A DNA stretch of 64,000 bases from Actinotalea solisilvae (GCF_016464425.1 NZ_JADDKQ010000006.1:1-64000), one strand, 5' to 3'; positions 52,007 to 60,667 are shown, numbered from the stretch's first letter. Numbers and translations: made by a program. Notes: generated from the sequence alone by a model not told the origin.

Positions 52007-52387
52007 ATGGCGGTCACGATCGACGACGCGCGTGCGATCGCGCGGACGCTCCCGCGCTCGACCGAGGCGGTCGTGCGCGACCAGGTCAAGCTCCGCGTCG
52101 GACGCCTCGTCTACGCCGCGTTCTCGCGCGACGAGACCGTCATGGGGTTCGCCTTCCCGCGCGAGGAGCGCGCCGCGCTCGTCGAGGCCGAGCCGGAGAA
52201 GTTCCTCCTGCCGCGCGAGTCGGACCTGCGCTACCGGTGGGTCGACGTCCGGCTGGCCGCGATCGACGTCGACGAGCTGCGCGAGCTCCTCGTCGACGCG
52301 TGGCGGATGTGCGTGCCGAAGGGCGTCGCGGCCGCGTACCTCGACGGCGACGGGCCCGACGTCGTCCCGAAGGACGTGCGGCGGTGA
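52007..52387 (+). CDS. MmcQ/YjbR family protein
   Basis: A 126-residue protein with the YjbR/MmcQ pattern: VTIDDARAIARTLPRSTEAVVR, VYAAFSRDETVMGFAFPREER and LRELLVDAWRMCVPKGVAAAY. This small fold is thought to bind DNA or nucleotides; function poorly known. ATG after GAGGAGGG. Converges on the DUF5808 gene with 12 bases between them. Confidence 0.87.
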   Translation: MAVTIDDARAIARTLPRSTEAVVRDQVKLRVGRLVYAAFSRDETVMGFAFPREERAALVEAEPEKFLLPRESDLRYRWVDVRLAAIDVDELRELLVDAWRMCVPKGVAAAYLDGDGPDVVPKDVRR

Positions 52388-52399
52388 GCCCGCGCCGCC

Positions 52400-52843
52400 T
52401 CAGTGCTCGGTCGGGAGCCTGTCGCGGACGAGCTTGACGGCCCGCCCCGCGTTGAGCGTCCACCCGACGCCGAACGACCGGGCGTTGACCAGCTTGCCCT
52501 CGGGGTTCCAGTTCGCCGCGCGGAGCCGCGCGAGCGTGGGCCGGCGGAAGTCGTAGGGCACGACGCGCGCCACGGACCCGTGCCACGTGCGCTGCTCGGG
52601 GGGCAGGCGCAGCTCGCGGACGACGGCGACGACGGCCAGCGCGATCATGACGAGCCGGACGAGGCCCTGGACCGGGTGCTTCCCGCGGTGCTCGTCCTTC
52701 TCGGCCGCCTCGTCCTCGTCGACGTCCGGGTCGCGGTGCGCGCCGTCGGCCGGACGCGGCTTCCGGCGGCGGAGGACCGACGCCGCGAGGACCGGGACGG
52801 CGACGACGGCTCCTGCGATCGAGTACTGCATCCGACGGTTCAT
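52400..52843 (-). CDS. DUF5808-like protein
   Basis: A 147-residue protein with one N-terminal membrane helix (IAGAVVAVPVLAASV), a charged loop, a second hydrophobic helix (LVRLVMIALAVVAVV) and a C-terminal WNPEGKLVNARSFGVGWTLNAGRAV segment typical of DUF5808. The start could also be GTG three codons earlier, closer to GAAGG. Function unknown. Confidence 0.8.
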   Translation of the reverse strand: MNRRMQYSIAGAVVAVPVLAASVLRRRKPRPADGAHRDPDVDEDEAAEKDEHRGKHPVQGLVRLVMIALAVVAVVRELRLPPEQRTWHGSVARVVPYDFRRPTLARLRAANWNPEGKLVNARSFGVGWTLNAGRAVKLVRDRLPTEH

Positions 52844-53041
52844 CGCGAGCACCTGCCTTCAGGACGGGACCGAGATCTCCTGTCGATTCTGCGCCTGCGG
52901 GCCTCCGACGGGAGGGCCGTTCGGCACCGAGTTGCGCGCGTCGGTCGACCGGCCCGGGCGCGGCGCCGCGCCTGCCGGTCGGCGCCGACCGGCTGGACCT
53001 TCGTCCCTGGCGGCCGTGCGCGCCGGTGTCAGTCTGGCGAC

Positions 53042-53503
53042 ATGGGCATCGAGACGGTGCAGGCGCCGCCCGGGCGGGCGGCACGGGTCACGGGCCTCGC
53101 GCTCCAGTCGCTGACGGCCGTGGGCGCCGTCGCCGGGGTGAAGGGGTTCCTCGACGGGACGTTCGACCCCCTCGTCGACCAGCTCCATGACGCCTGGCCT
53201 CTCGTCGACGGACGGGTGCTGCCGGCGCTCGCGCTCGCTGCCACCGTCGGTGTGCCGCAGGTGGGCGCGCTCGTGCTCGGCCTGCGCCGCCATCCTCGGG
53301 CGCCCGACGCGGCGCTCGCCGTCGGCGCCGTGCTCACCGGGTGGGTGACCTTCCAGCTGCCGCTGATCGGCTGGACGTCGCCGGTGCAGTGGGCCTTCGC
53401 GGCGATCGGTCTCGCGGAGGTCGCGGCCGGCCTCGCGTGGCGTCGCGCCGACCGGCGGCGCCGTGCACGGGGCGGTGCCCGGCACGCTGTGCCGGCGGCG
53501 TGA
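53042..53503 (+). CDS. Small multi-pass membrane protein
   Basis: A 153-residue protein with about four hydrophobic segments (VTGLALQSLTAVGAVAG, VLPALALAATVGVPQVGALVLGL, ALAVGAVLTGWVTFQLPLIGW, WAFAAIGLAEVAAGLAW) and a basic tail. It lies six bases after CAGTCT without a ribosome site, so it may be leaderless. The acetyltransferase gene overlaps its stop (GTGA), so the two are cotranscribed. No family recognised. Confidence 0.78.
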   Translation: MGIETVQAPPGRAARVTGLALQSLTAVGAVAGVKGFLDGTFDPLVDQLHDAWPLVDGRVLPALALAATVGVPQVGALVLGLRRHPRAPDAALAVGAVLTGWVTFQLPLIGWTSPVQWAFAAIGLAEVAAGLAWRRADRRRRARGGARHAVPAA

Positions 53504-54054
53504 TCGCCGACCGGCCGCTGGGTACCGACCGGCTCTCGCTGCGACGGTTCCTGGCCTCCGACGGGCCGGCGCTCCACGGCATCCTGTCCCGTCCGGCGGC
53601 GGTCGAGTTCGAGCCGTACGACGTCGTCACGCACGCGCAGGCCGACGACCTCGCGCGGGAGCGCGCGTCCGACCCGCGGTTCCGGGCGGTGGAGACGCGG
53701 GGCGGGACGCTGGTCGGCACCCTCTACCTGGCCCCGTCCGGACCGGATTGGTGGCGGACGTGGGAGCTCGGGTACGTGTTCCACCCCGACCACTGGGGCC
53801 GCGGCTACGCGACCGAGGCGTGCCGCGCCCTGCTCACGGCTGTGTTCGCCGACGGCGCCCACCGCGTCGTCGCGCGCTGCGACCCCGCCAACGTGCGCTC
53901 GTGGGCGCTGCTCGAGCGCCTCGGCCTGCGGCGCGAGGCGCACCACGTGCGCGCGGTCGCGTTCGTGGCCGACTCGGACGGCGGGCCGGTCTGGCACGAC
54001 GCCTACACGTACGCGGCGCTCGCCGAGGAGTGGGCCCTGTCGGGCACACGGTGA
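53500..54054 (+). CDS. GNAT-family N-acetyltransferase
   Basis: A 184-residue acetyltransferase of the RimJ/RimL type: LGTDRLSLRRFLASDGPALHGILS, then HPDHWGRGYATEACRALLTAVF (acetyl-CoA loop) and ARCDPANVRSWALLERLGLRREA. GTG overlaps the upstream stop. Likely acetylates a protein N-terminus or amine; substrate unknown. Confidence 0.9.
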   Translation: MIADRPLGTDRLSLRRFLASDGPALHGILSRPAAVEFEPYDVVTHAQADDLARERASDPRFRAVETRGGTLVGTLYLAPSGPDWWRTWELGYVFHPDHWGRGYATEACRALLTAVFADGAHRVVARCDPANVRSWALLERLGLRREAHHVRAVAFVADSDGGPVWHDAYTYAALAEEWALSGTR

Positions 54055-54086
54055 CCGCCCCGTGGACGGCGAGCGCGCCGCGCCCG

Positions 54087-54653
54087 TCAGGGTGCCGCGC
54101 CCGCGTCCGTCCCGCCGTCGCGCGCAGGCATGAGGACCGTCGAGAACAGGCGACGCGTGCGGGCGCCGTCGGGCTTCTGCGCCAGCCGCGGGAGGACGAC
54201 GGCGCGCAGGTCGTCCACGAACGCGGCGAGCTCGTCGTCGGTGAGGTAGACCGCGTGGCTCCGGTAGCCGACGCCGTCCCGCGCGAGGTCGACGTCGGCG
54301 GCGTCGAGGTAGCGGTCGAAGCTGCCGAGGAGCCCGGCGACGAACGTGAGGAACGCCCGGCGGTGGTCGTCGGCGCTCATGGCCGCGGCGCCTGCGGCAT
54401 CGATGTACGCGGCGCCCGCGCGCAGCCGGTAGGTGCGTTCGACCGCGCCCCGGACGCGCCGCTCGTCGGCGACCTCGAGCACGCCTCCGTCGACCATGGC
54501 CGCGACCTGCCGGTACAGGGTGGCGCTGGCGACGTCGTCGAGCTCCGCGCGCAGCTCGCCGGTGGTGAGCTGCCGGTCGCCCAGGAAGGCCTGGACGATG
54601 CGCAGGCGCACGGGGTGCAGCACGACGTCGGCGGGTGTCAGCGGTGCGCTCAT
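54087..54653 (-). CDS. Winged-helix transcriptional regulator (ArsR/HTH_20-like)
   Basis: A 188-residue regulator. The winged helix is at the N-terminus: LHPVRLRIVQAFLGDRQLTTGELRAELDDVASATLYRQVAAMVDGGVLEV. A helical C-terminal domain of about 110 residues follows. The ATG lies six bases after TATGGT (minus strand), so it appears leaderless. It is divergent from a PH-like protein and hydrolase pair and shares an inverted-repeat operator with them. Confidence 0.88.
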   Translation of the reverse strand: MSAPLTPADVVLHPVRLRIVQAFLGDRQLTTGELRAELDDVASATLYRQVAAMVDGGVLEVADERRVRGAVERTYRLRAGAAYIDAAGAAAMSADDHRRAFLTFVAGLLGSFDRYLDAADVDLARDGVGYRSHAVYLTDDELAAFVDDLRAVVLPRLAQKPDGARTRRLFSTVLMPARDGGTDAGAAP

Positions 54654-54672
54654 AGACCCACCATACTCACGA

Positions 54673-54701
54673 TTGACAACGTTCTCGCGTTTGAGAATAA
54701 T
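54673..54701 (+). promoter_or_regulatory. Strong consensus promoter with operator
   Basis: TTGACA (54673-54678), a 17-base spacer and AATAAT (54696-54701) drive the gene starting at 54708. The dyad TTCTC-N6-GAGAA (54682-54697) lies inside the promoter and in front of the divergent regulator gene, an ideal repressor site for that regulator. Confidence 0.75.
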
Positions 54702-54707
54702 GGCGAC

Positions 54708-55055
54708 ATGACGACGATCAGCCGTATCGACCAGACCGTGTCCGTCCGCTTCACGCGCCGCGAGAAGATCGCCGGGCTGCTGCGCGACCAGGAGCTACCG
54801 ACCGCCGCCGTCGTGCGTGCTGAGGTGGTGCCCGACGGACTCGCCGCCCTGCACGGCGTGCGCGCCCCCGGGCTCGGCCTCCCCGGGCTGCGCAGCATCG
54901 GCACGTGGCGCTCGCGCAGCGGCACGACCCTTGCCTCGGTGCGCGCGGGTCGGCCCGCTCTGCGCGTCGTCCTCACGGGCGAGCGCTGGGCCGAGATGCT
55001 GCTCGACGTCGATGCGCCCGAGCAGGCCGCCGCCGCCCTCGCGGCCGCGGTGTGA
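54708..55055 (+). CDS. Small conserved protein, PH-domain-like
   Basis: A 115-residue protein of the kind annotated as bacterial PH-like: IDQTVSVRFTRREKIAGLLRDQEL, then ALHGVRAPGLGLPGLRSIGTWRSRSGTTLASVRAGRPALRVVL. It starts six bases after the AATAAT -10 and is probably leaderless. The hydrolase gene follows after 32 bases. The pair is likely controlled by the divergent winged-helix regulator. Function unknown. Confidence 0.7.
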   Translation: MTTISRIDQTVSVRFTRREKIAGLLRDQELPTAAVVRAEVVPDGLAALHGVRAPGLGLPGLRSIGTWRSRSGTTLASVRAGRPALRVVLTGERWAEMLLDVDAPEQAAAALAAAV

Positions 55056-55087
55056 CCCCTGCGACGAGCCTCACGAGGGAGCGACCC

Positions 55088-56014
55088 ATGACCACGACCG
55101 ACCTGACCCTCCCCGCCGGCGACCGCGCTCTGGCGGCCACGCTGACCACGCCCGACGGTCCGGGACCGTTCCCCGCCGTCCTGCTGCTGCCGGGCTCGGG
55201 CCCTGTGGACCGCAACTCCGACCACCGCCGCATGCCGCTCGGCATCACCGGGGCGTTGGCGCGCGCGCTCGCGGACGCCGGGCTCGTCACCCTCGTCTAC
55301 GACAAGCGCGGGGTCGGCGCGACGGCCGGCAGCTGGCTCGAGGCCGGGCTGGACGACAGCACGGACGACGCCCGCGCCGCGCTCGCGGCCCTCCGTGCCC
55401 GGCCGGAGGTGGATGCGTCGCGCGTCGTCGTCCTCGGGCACTCGGAGGGTGCCATCCACGCGGCCCGGCTCGCCGCGGACGACGACAACCTGGCGGGCGC
55501 CGCGCTGCTGAGCGCCTCCGCGACGCCGGGGGAGGAGCTGCTCCGCTGGCAGACGCACAACGTCGCGGCGTCGATGCCCCCGTGGGTGCGCAGGCTCATG
55601 GGCCTGCTGCGCATCGACCTGGAGAAGAAGACCGAGCAGAACCGCGCCCGGATCAACGCCACGACGACGGACGTGGCGCGCATCGGCGGCCAGCGGGTCA
55701 ACGCGAGGTGGCACCGGGAGTTCATGGCGTACGACCCGCGCACCGACCTCGCACGGGTCGCCGTTCCCGTGCTCGCGGTGACGGGCAGCAAGGACCTGCA
55801 GGTCAAGCCGTCGGACCTTGCGCGCGTCGCAGACGACGTCCGCGGCCCCGTCGAGGTGCACGAGGTGGCCGACGTCACGCACATCCTGCGGCGGCAGCCC
55901 GGGCCGGCGTCGCTCGCGGCGTACAAGAAGGAGGTCCGGCAGCCGCTCGACGAGCGCGTCGTGCGGCTCGTCGTCGACTGGGCCGCCCGGACGGTCCGGG
56001 TGACTGCGGTCTGA
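55088..56014 (+). CDS. Alpha/beta hydrolase (prolyl-oligopeptidase-like family)
   Basis: A 308-residue serine hydrolase. LLLPGSGPVDRNSDHRRMPLG gives the oxyanion region, VVVLGHSEGAIHAARLA the nucleophile serine, and DVTHILRR the catalytic histidine; LAVTGSKDLQVKP carries the acidic residue. ATG after GAGGGAG. The signal-free N-terminus implies a cytosolic enzyme. Probably an esterase; substrate unknown. A terminator hairpin follows. Confidence 0.9.
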   Translation: MTTTDLTLPAGDRALAATLTTPDGPGPFPAVLLLPGSGPVDRNSDHRRMPLGITGALARALADAGLVTLVYDKRGVGATAGSWLEAGLDDSTDDARAALAALRARPEVDASRVVVLGHSEGAIHAARLAADDDNLAGAALLSASATPGEELLRWQTHNVAASMPPWVRRLMGLLRIDLEKKTEQNRARINATTTDVARIGGQRVNARWHREFMAYDPRTDLARVAVPVLAVTGSKDLQVKPSDLARVADDVRGPVEVHEVADVTHILRRQPGPASLAAYKKEVRQPLDERVVRLVVDWAARTVRVTAV

Positions 56015-56027
56015 GGTCACAGCGGAA

Positions 56028-56059
56028 GCCGGGCACCCGGATGGTCCCGGGTGCCCGGC
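56028..56059. terminator. Hairpin terminator
   Basis: A perfect 13-bp stem, GCCGGGCACCCGG, with loop ATGGTC, between the convergent hydrolase and methyltransferase genes. Confidence 0.85.
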
Positions 56060-56064
56060 GCCCG

Positions 56065-57186
56065 TCAGCGGCGAGCGACGAAGTACGCGTTGAACGGGTC
56101 CGCGTCGACCTGCTTCTCCTCGACCTCCGAGAAGCCGGCGTCGGCGAGCATCGCGCCCGCGAGCTCGACGCCCCAGGCCGTCCCCAGCCCGACGCCGTCG
56201 AGCCCGAGCGACACGCTCATGCAGTGGTACGTCGAGATCGCGTAGAGGTAGCTCGCCCACGGCAGGTCGAGGTTCCGCTCGAGCAGGCTCGACGCCTTGA
56301 TGTCGACCATGAGGAACGTGCCGCCCGGGGCGAGCGCGCGCCGGACGTTCGCGAGCACGGCCGCCGGCTGCGCCTGGTCGTGGATCGCGTCGAACGCCGT
56401 GACGAGGTCGAACCGCGCGTCGTCCGTGAGCCGGGCGACGTCGACCACCTCGAAGCGCGCATTCGTCAGCCCCAGCTCGGCCGCCTCGCGGCGCGCGGCC
56501 GTGATCGCGACCTCGCTGAAGTCGTAGCCGGTGAAGCGGCTGGCCGGGAACGCGCGGGCCATGAGGTTGACCGCGTGACCGTGGCCGCAGCCGACGTCGG
56601 CGACGTCGATGCCCCGCGCGAGCGCGTCCGTGAGGTCCGGGACGAGCGGGAGGATGCCGTCGACCAGCGCCGCGTCGTGCACGGCCGCGCTCGTCTCCGC
56701 CATGTTCCGGTGGAAGTGCGGGTAGTCGGCGTACGAGAGGCCGCCGCCCTCGCGGAACCGCGTGATCGTCGGCTGCTCGACCTCTCCCATCATCGCGACG
56801 TGCTGCATGAGGATCGCCATGTTGTTCGGCCCGGCCGCCGAGGTGAGGACGGCCGCGTGCTCGCGGGGAAGCACGTAGGTCGCCGTCGCCGGCTCGTAGC
56901 GGACGACCCGCGCGGTCGTCATGCCGCCGAGCCACTCGCGCACGTAGCGCTCGTCGAGGTCAGCCGCGGCGGCGATCTGCTCGCTCGTCGCCGCGGGCAG
57001 GGCCGCCATGGTCTCGAAGAGGCCGGTCTGGTGGCCGGTGCTCGTCAGGATGGCGACCGCCGCGTCGTTGAGGACGCCGAGCATCCGCCCCGCGAATGCC
57101 TGGGCGGCCGCCGCGTCGAGCTCCTGGCCGGTCGCCTCGTCGAGGTGAACCGCCTCGGCCGTGTCCCGCGTCGTGAGTGTCGTCAT
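56065..57186 (-). CDS. SAM-dependent methyltransferase with winged helix (Rv2258c type)
   Basis: A 373-residue methyltransferase. The N-terminal third is a winged-helix dimerisation module (TSEQIAAAADLDERYVREWLGGMTTARVV); the SAM domain has IDVADVGCGHGHAVNLMARAFPASRFTGYDFS. Its general shape matches the Rv2258c-like family found in actinobacteria. The upstream PQ-loop gene's frame runs into it. A LuxR regulator on the same strand lies further upstream. Substrate unknown. Confidence 0.9.
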   Translation of the reverse strand: MTTLTTRDTAEAVHLDEATGQELDAAAAQAFAGRMLGVLNDAAVAILTSTGHQTGLFETMAALPAATSEQIAAAADLDERYVREWLGGMTTARVVRYEPATATYVLPREHAAVLTSAAGPNNMAILMQHVAMMGEVEQPTITRFREGGGLSYADYPHFHRNMAETSAAVHDAALVDGILPLVPDLTDALARGIDVADVGCGHGHAVNLMARAFPASRFTGYDFSEVAITAARREAAELGLTNARFEVVDVARLTDDARFDLVTAFDAIHDQAQPAAVLANVRRALAPGGTFLMVDIKASSLLERNLDLPWASYLYAISTYHCMSVSLGLDGVGLGTAWGVELAGAMLADAGFSEVEEKQVDADPFNAYFVARR

Positions 57187-57583
57187 GGTGTGTCTCCGCT
57201 TCTGCCGGGCCCCTGTGGCCGGCTCGTCCCGACGCTAGGAACCCGGCCGTGGCTGCCTCATCGGGCGAGTCGTGCATCTCGTCCGGCGCCGCATGGGGCG
57301 GACGCCGCACGTCCGCGTCGCGCGGGCGGTGCCGCAGGAAGAGCGCGAGCATCAGCCCCGTCGTGACGACGTAGAAGGAGTGCAGCGCCCAGATCGGGCC
57401 CATCGGCAGGCTGTAGACGTACACCGCGTGCACGACGTTGCCGACGTTGCTCAGGACGAGGCTCGGCAGGCTGTAGGACGTGAGGTCCTTCGTGCGCACG
57501 GCCTTGACGACCATGGGCAGGGCGCTGCCCGCGAAGACGACCGTCGAGACGCTGCCTGCGGCGAGCGCGGGGTCGAACGACAT
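56960..57583 (-). CDS. PQ-loop/SemiSWEET-like small membrane protein with odd extension
   Basis: The first 90 residues read as a three-helix SemiSWEET-type protein: GSVSTVVFAGSALPMVVKAVRTKDLTSYSLPSLVLSNVGNVVHAVYVYSLPMGPIWALH. The family normally ends there. Here the frame continues for about 120 low-complexity residues into the methyltransferase gene, overlapping it by 227 bases. The true end may be earlier, hidden by a frameshift, or the tail may be real but meaningless. Confidence 0.7.
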   Translation of the reverse strand: MSFDPALAAGSVSTVVFAGSALPMVVKAVRTKDLTSYSLPSLVLSNVGNVVHAVYVYSLPMGPIWALHSFYVVTTGLMLALFLRHRPRDADVRRPPHAAPDEMHDSPDEAATAGFLASGRAGHRGPAEAETHHDDTHDAGHGRGGSPRRGDRPGARRGGRPGIRGADARRPQRRGGRHPDEHRPPDRPLRDHGGPARGDERADRRRG

Positions 57584-57747
57584 GACCGCACGCTCCTTCC
57601 GGTCCTCGGCGTCGGGGTCGTGCCGACGTTAGGAGCGCGCGCGCACGCCCCGCATCGGGCGTTCGGTGCAGCCGGGCGGGGCGGGCGTGCGTCAGGTGGT
57701 GCAGACGACGTCGCGCACGACGGCGGTTCGCGCGTGGGACCGGCGCG

Positions 57748-59373
57748 TCAGGTCCGGCGGGGGAGGCCGTTCTCGTGCGCCCAGGCCGCCGCGGCGGTGC
57801 GCGACGTCACGCCGATCTTGGTGAAGATGTTCGCGAGGTGGCGGCTGACCGTCTTCTCGCTGATGACCAGCGTCTGGGCGACGGCGCGGTTGCTCATGCC
57901 GGTCGCGACGCACGAGAGCACCTCGCCCTCACGTTCGGTGAGTCCGGCGGGGAGCGCGGCGCCGTCGCCCTCGAGGCGGCGCACGTCGGGCGCGGCGCCG
58001 AGCTCGCGGTAGATGGCGAGGGCGGTGGCCAGGTCGCCGGCGGCAACCTCGGCGCGACCGGCGCCGGCGTGCGCGCGGGCGAGCAGCTCGTAGACCTGGG
58101 CGGTCTCGTAGCGGCAGCGCTGCGAGCGGTACTCGCGTGCCGAGGCCTCGAGCGAGGCGATCGCGTCGTCGCACCGGCCCTGCGCGACCTGCACCGCGCC
58201 GCGTGCGTGGGCGGCCCAGGCGCGCAGGCCGGGGGTGTCGAACTCGGCGGCGATCTCCTCGAGGCGGCGGCACCAGCGGTCCGCCTCCTCCACGAGGTTC
58301 AGCCCGAGTGCGACCTGGACGCCCGACGTCAGCAGGCGCGCGCCCGCGAGGCGGTCGCGTCCGGCAAGGGCGCCCGACAGGCCCGACCAGGCGGCGTCGC
58401 CGTCGCCCGTCGCGTGCCGCAGCAGCGACTCGCCGGGCTGGGGCTCGGTGCCCAGCGCGCGGGCGCGGGCGTAGGCGGCGAGGGCGCCGTCGCGGTCGCC
58501 GCGCATCCGGCGGATCTCGCCGAGCTGGTAGAACGCCTCGCCCGCGACCCAGTTGTTGCGGCCCTCGAGCTCGGCGCCGCTGCGCTCGATGCCCTCCTCC
58601 GCCTCGGCCCAGCCGCCCTCGGTGCACAGCAGCTGGAGGCGGTGGACGCGGCAGATGCCCGAGAACACGACCTCGCCGCGGAACTGCTCGCACCACTGCT
58701 CGGTCGCGCGGGTCCACGCGCGCATGCGTTCGAGGTCGCCGAGCTCGTGGCACGCGTGGATGACGGTGCAGTACACCTCGCCCGCCCACTCGGGCGCGAG
58801 GCTGCCGGCGAGGACGGGCAGCATCGCCTCGTCGAGCTGCGCGAAGCCCGACGTCGTGCGGCCCCGGCGCAGGTCGCCCAGACCCGCGAGGACGAGGGAC
58901 AGCGACGTGAGCGCCGGGTCGCGCAGGCGCCGCGCGAGGCCGGCGAGCGCTGCGGCCTCGCGGTCCAGCACGGGCATGTCCCACCGGGCGAGCCCGAGGG
59001 CGCCGTCGATGTACGCGAGGTACCCGTGCGCGGCGCCCTCGGGGAGGCCGTCGAGCAGGCGGCGGGCCCGGTTGAGCCAGCCCGACGTCACGACGACGTC
59101 GCCTCGCGTGAACCACAGGAGCGCGAGGTCGAGCGCGCGCATGGCGGCCTGCTCGGCGTCGCCCGCGTCCTCGAGCAGCCGGTACGCGAGCTCGGTGACC
59201 TCGAGCGACTCCTGCACGCGCCCGACCCACCACGCCGCGCCGCCGAGCGCCGCGAGGTCGGCGGCGCCGAGCTCGCCGCCCGCACGCGCCTGCGACAGCG
59301 ACTCGTAGGCCGTCTGCCAGTCGCCCCGCGAGTACGCGTCACGCGCCGAGGTGAGCACGTCGGTCTGATCCAT
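57748..59373 (-). CDS. LuxR-family regulator with TPR-like domain
   Basis: A 541-residue regulator with helical TPR-like repeats for the first 450 residues (MDQTDVLTSARDAYSRGDWQTAYESLSQARAGG) and a C-terminal LuxR helix-turn-helix (LTEREGEVLSCVATGMSNRAVAQTLVISEKTVSRHLANIFTKIG). No ATPase motif. It is near the methyltransferase and PQ-loop genes on the same strand, which it likely controls. Confidence 0.92.
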   Translation of the reverse strand: MDQTDVLTSARDAYSRGDWQTAYESLSQARAGGELGAADLAALGGAAWWVGRVQESLEVTELAYRLLEDAGDAEQAAMRALDLALLWFTRGDVVVTSGWLNRARRLLDGLPEGAAHGYLAYIDGALGLARWDMPVLDREAAALAGLARRLRDPALTSLSLVLAGLGDLRRGRTTSGFAQLDEAMLPVLAGSLAPEWAGEVYCTVIHACHELGDLERMRAWTRATEQWCEQFRGEVVFSGICRVHRLQLLCTEGGWAEAEEGIERSGAELEGRNNWVAGEAFYQLGEIRRMRGDRDGALAAYARARALGTEPQPGESLLRHATGDGDAAWSGLSGALAGRDRLAGARLLTSGVQVALGLNLVEEADRWCRRLEEIAAEFDTPGLRAWAAHARGAVQVAQGRCDDAIASLEASAREYRSQRCRYETAQVYELLARAHAGAGRAEVAAGDLATALAIYRELGAAPDVRRLEGDGAALPAGLTEREGEVLSCVATGMSNRAVAQTLVISEKTVSRHLANIFTKIGVTSRTAAAAWAHENGLPRRT

Positions 59374-59439
59374 GGTGAGCAGTCACGCTAGCCCTAGGGG
59401 CGTCTGACGGGGAGGGTCCTCGCCGTGCCCCGGGCCCGG

Positions 59440-59829
59440 TCAGGCGATGGGGAAGGCGTCGGCCAGTGCGCGGTGCACGGCGGCGACCTCCTGCGCGGTG
59501 AGGTCACCGGGCGCGAGCAGTCGCTCGCCGAGCTTCTTCGGCCAGAGCACAGCGACACCGTCGATGACGATGGACCCGCCGAACAGCGGCCAGTCCGCGT
59601 CGACGAAGTACAAGGAGCCGTGCACGGGCACGTCGGTGAACCCGGCGTCGTCGAGCGCCGTGCGGACAAGGTGCGGCTGCTTGTGCGCGCCCTCCGCGAG
59701 CTTGGTGCAGTCGCGAGAGCCGACGACGAGCCGCTCGACGCGTGGTCGGATCAGGCCGCCCTCGCCGCGGAGCGAGGGCCGCCCCGCGTAGCGCTTCGCA
59801 TCGATGACGACGTTCCCGTCGCGTACCAC
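59440..59829 (-). pseudogene. NERD-domain protein fragment
   Basis: A 129-residue piece resembling the middle and end of NERD (nuclease-related) proteins: NVVIDAKRYAGRPSLRGEGG, with the conserved IDAKRYAG, then KQPHLVRTALDDAGF and VLWPKKLGERL. The usual N-terminal part of the domain with its glycine and glutamate residues is absent, and no good start is seen, so it is probably a 5'-truncated remnant. If translated from GTG it would lack part of the active site. Confidence 0.65.
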
Positions 59830-59887
59830 TCACCGGGAACCCTTGTCGCCAGCACTGCGGCCGGCCAGCCGGCCGGCGGGCCCAGGC

Positions 59888-60334
59888 CTACCCACCGTTG
59901 AGCAGGTCCTCGTAGGCGGCGGCCGCGTCGGCCATCTCGGCCTCCGTGACGAACGAGTCCTCGGCGAGCAGGTACGGCCGATCGACGTTGACGCCGTCGG
60001 AGCACAGGACGTCGTTGTGCCAGTCGTAGTCCATCGTCGGGTCGTAGAAGCACGACCACACCGCTGGAGGCGGGGTCTCCAGCGGCACCTCGGCCACGGG
60101 CTGGGCCGGGTCGGCGCCGAACAGGCGGGGCGTTGGTGTGCTCGCGTCGCCCCCCGAGGAGTAGTACACGCAGTCGCGCTCGTCTTCGACGCTGAGGCCG
60201 CGTTCGTCGCAGGGGATCGTGTCGCGTCCCGCGGGGGCCGGAGCCGGCGGAGGCTGGTCACCGGCTCCCTGTGGCGCACACCCCGTGAGCGCGACGACGA
60301 GCAGCCCTGAAGCTACGACCGCCGAGCGCACCAT
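59888..60334 (-). CDS. Putative lipoprotein
   Basis: A 148-residue exported lipoprotein: MVRSAVVASGLLVVALTGC carries the lipobox LTGC, with the lipidated cysteine at 19. The mature part is rich in Pro, Asp and aromatic residues with further cysteines (IPCDERG, RDCVYYS, WSCFYD, LCSDG). ATG lies six bases after TACGGT, no ribosome site. No family recognised. Confidence 0.82.
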   Translation of the reverse strand: MVRSAVVASGLLVVALTGCAPQGAGDQPPPAPAPAGRDTIPCDERGLSVEDERDCVYYSSGGDASTPTPRLFGADPAQPVAEVPLETPPPAVWSCFYDPTMDYDWHNDVLCSDGVNVDRPYLLAEDSFVTEAEMADAAAAYEDLLNGG

Positions 60335-60403
60335 GAGGCGACCGTAGCGATCGGCCCTCCGTGCCCGCGCCCAGCGACGGAGTGAACATCGTCAGGCGTC
60401 GTC

Positions 60404-60613
60404 GTGGCCGCCGTCCTCGTCCCGGACACGTCCTCCATATCGACCGCCCGCGAGCGGGAGAAGCTGGAGAGGGAGTGCGACACCTTCGCGAACGCTCTCG
60501 CGGGCGGGGGCGCGCCGACTGCACGAGCGCCGCGTCGCTTCGTCGAGTACCGCACCGAGGTGGACGCCGACGAGTTGCGTGCGAGCCGCGCACTCGCGAC
60601 GGCGAGGGCCTGA
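60404..60613 (+). CDS. Possible small protein, weak evidence
   Basis: A 69-residue reading frame from GTG, MAAVLVPDTSSISTAREREKL..., partly helical and charged, ending ASRALATARA. Its protein-like composition is the only support; there is no clear ribosome site. The remaining bases of the 333-base gap between the lipoprotein and aldolase genes (60335-60667) show nothing else. Confidence 0.3.
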   Translation: MAAVLVPDTSSISTAREREKLERECDTFANALAGGGAPTARAPRRFVEYRTEVDADELRASRALATARA

Positions 60614-60667
60614 CGCGGCCCGTCCCGCTCTGACGGCATCGACTGGCACGCGCTGCCGTGCGAGGCC

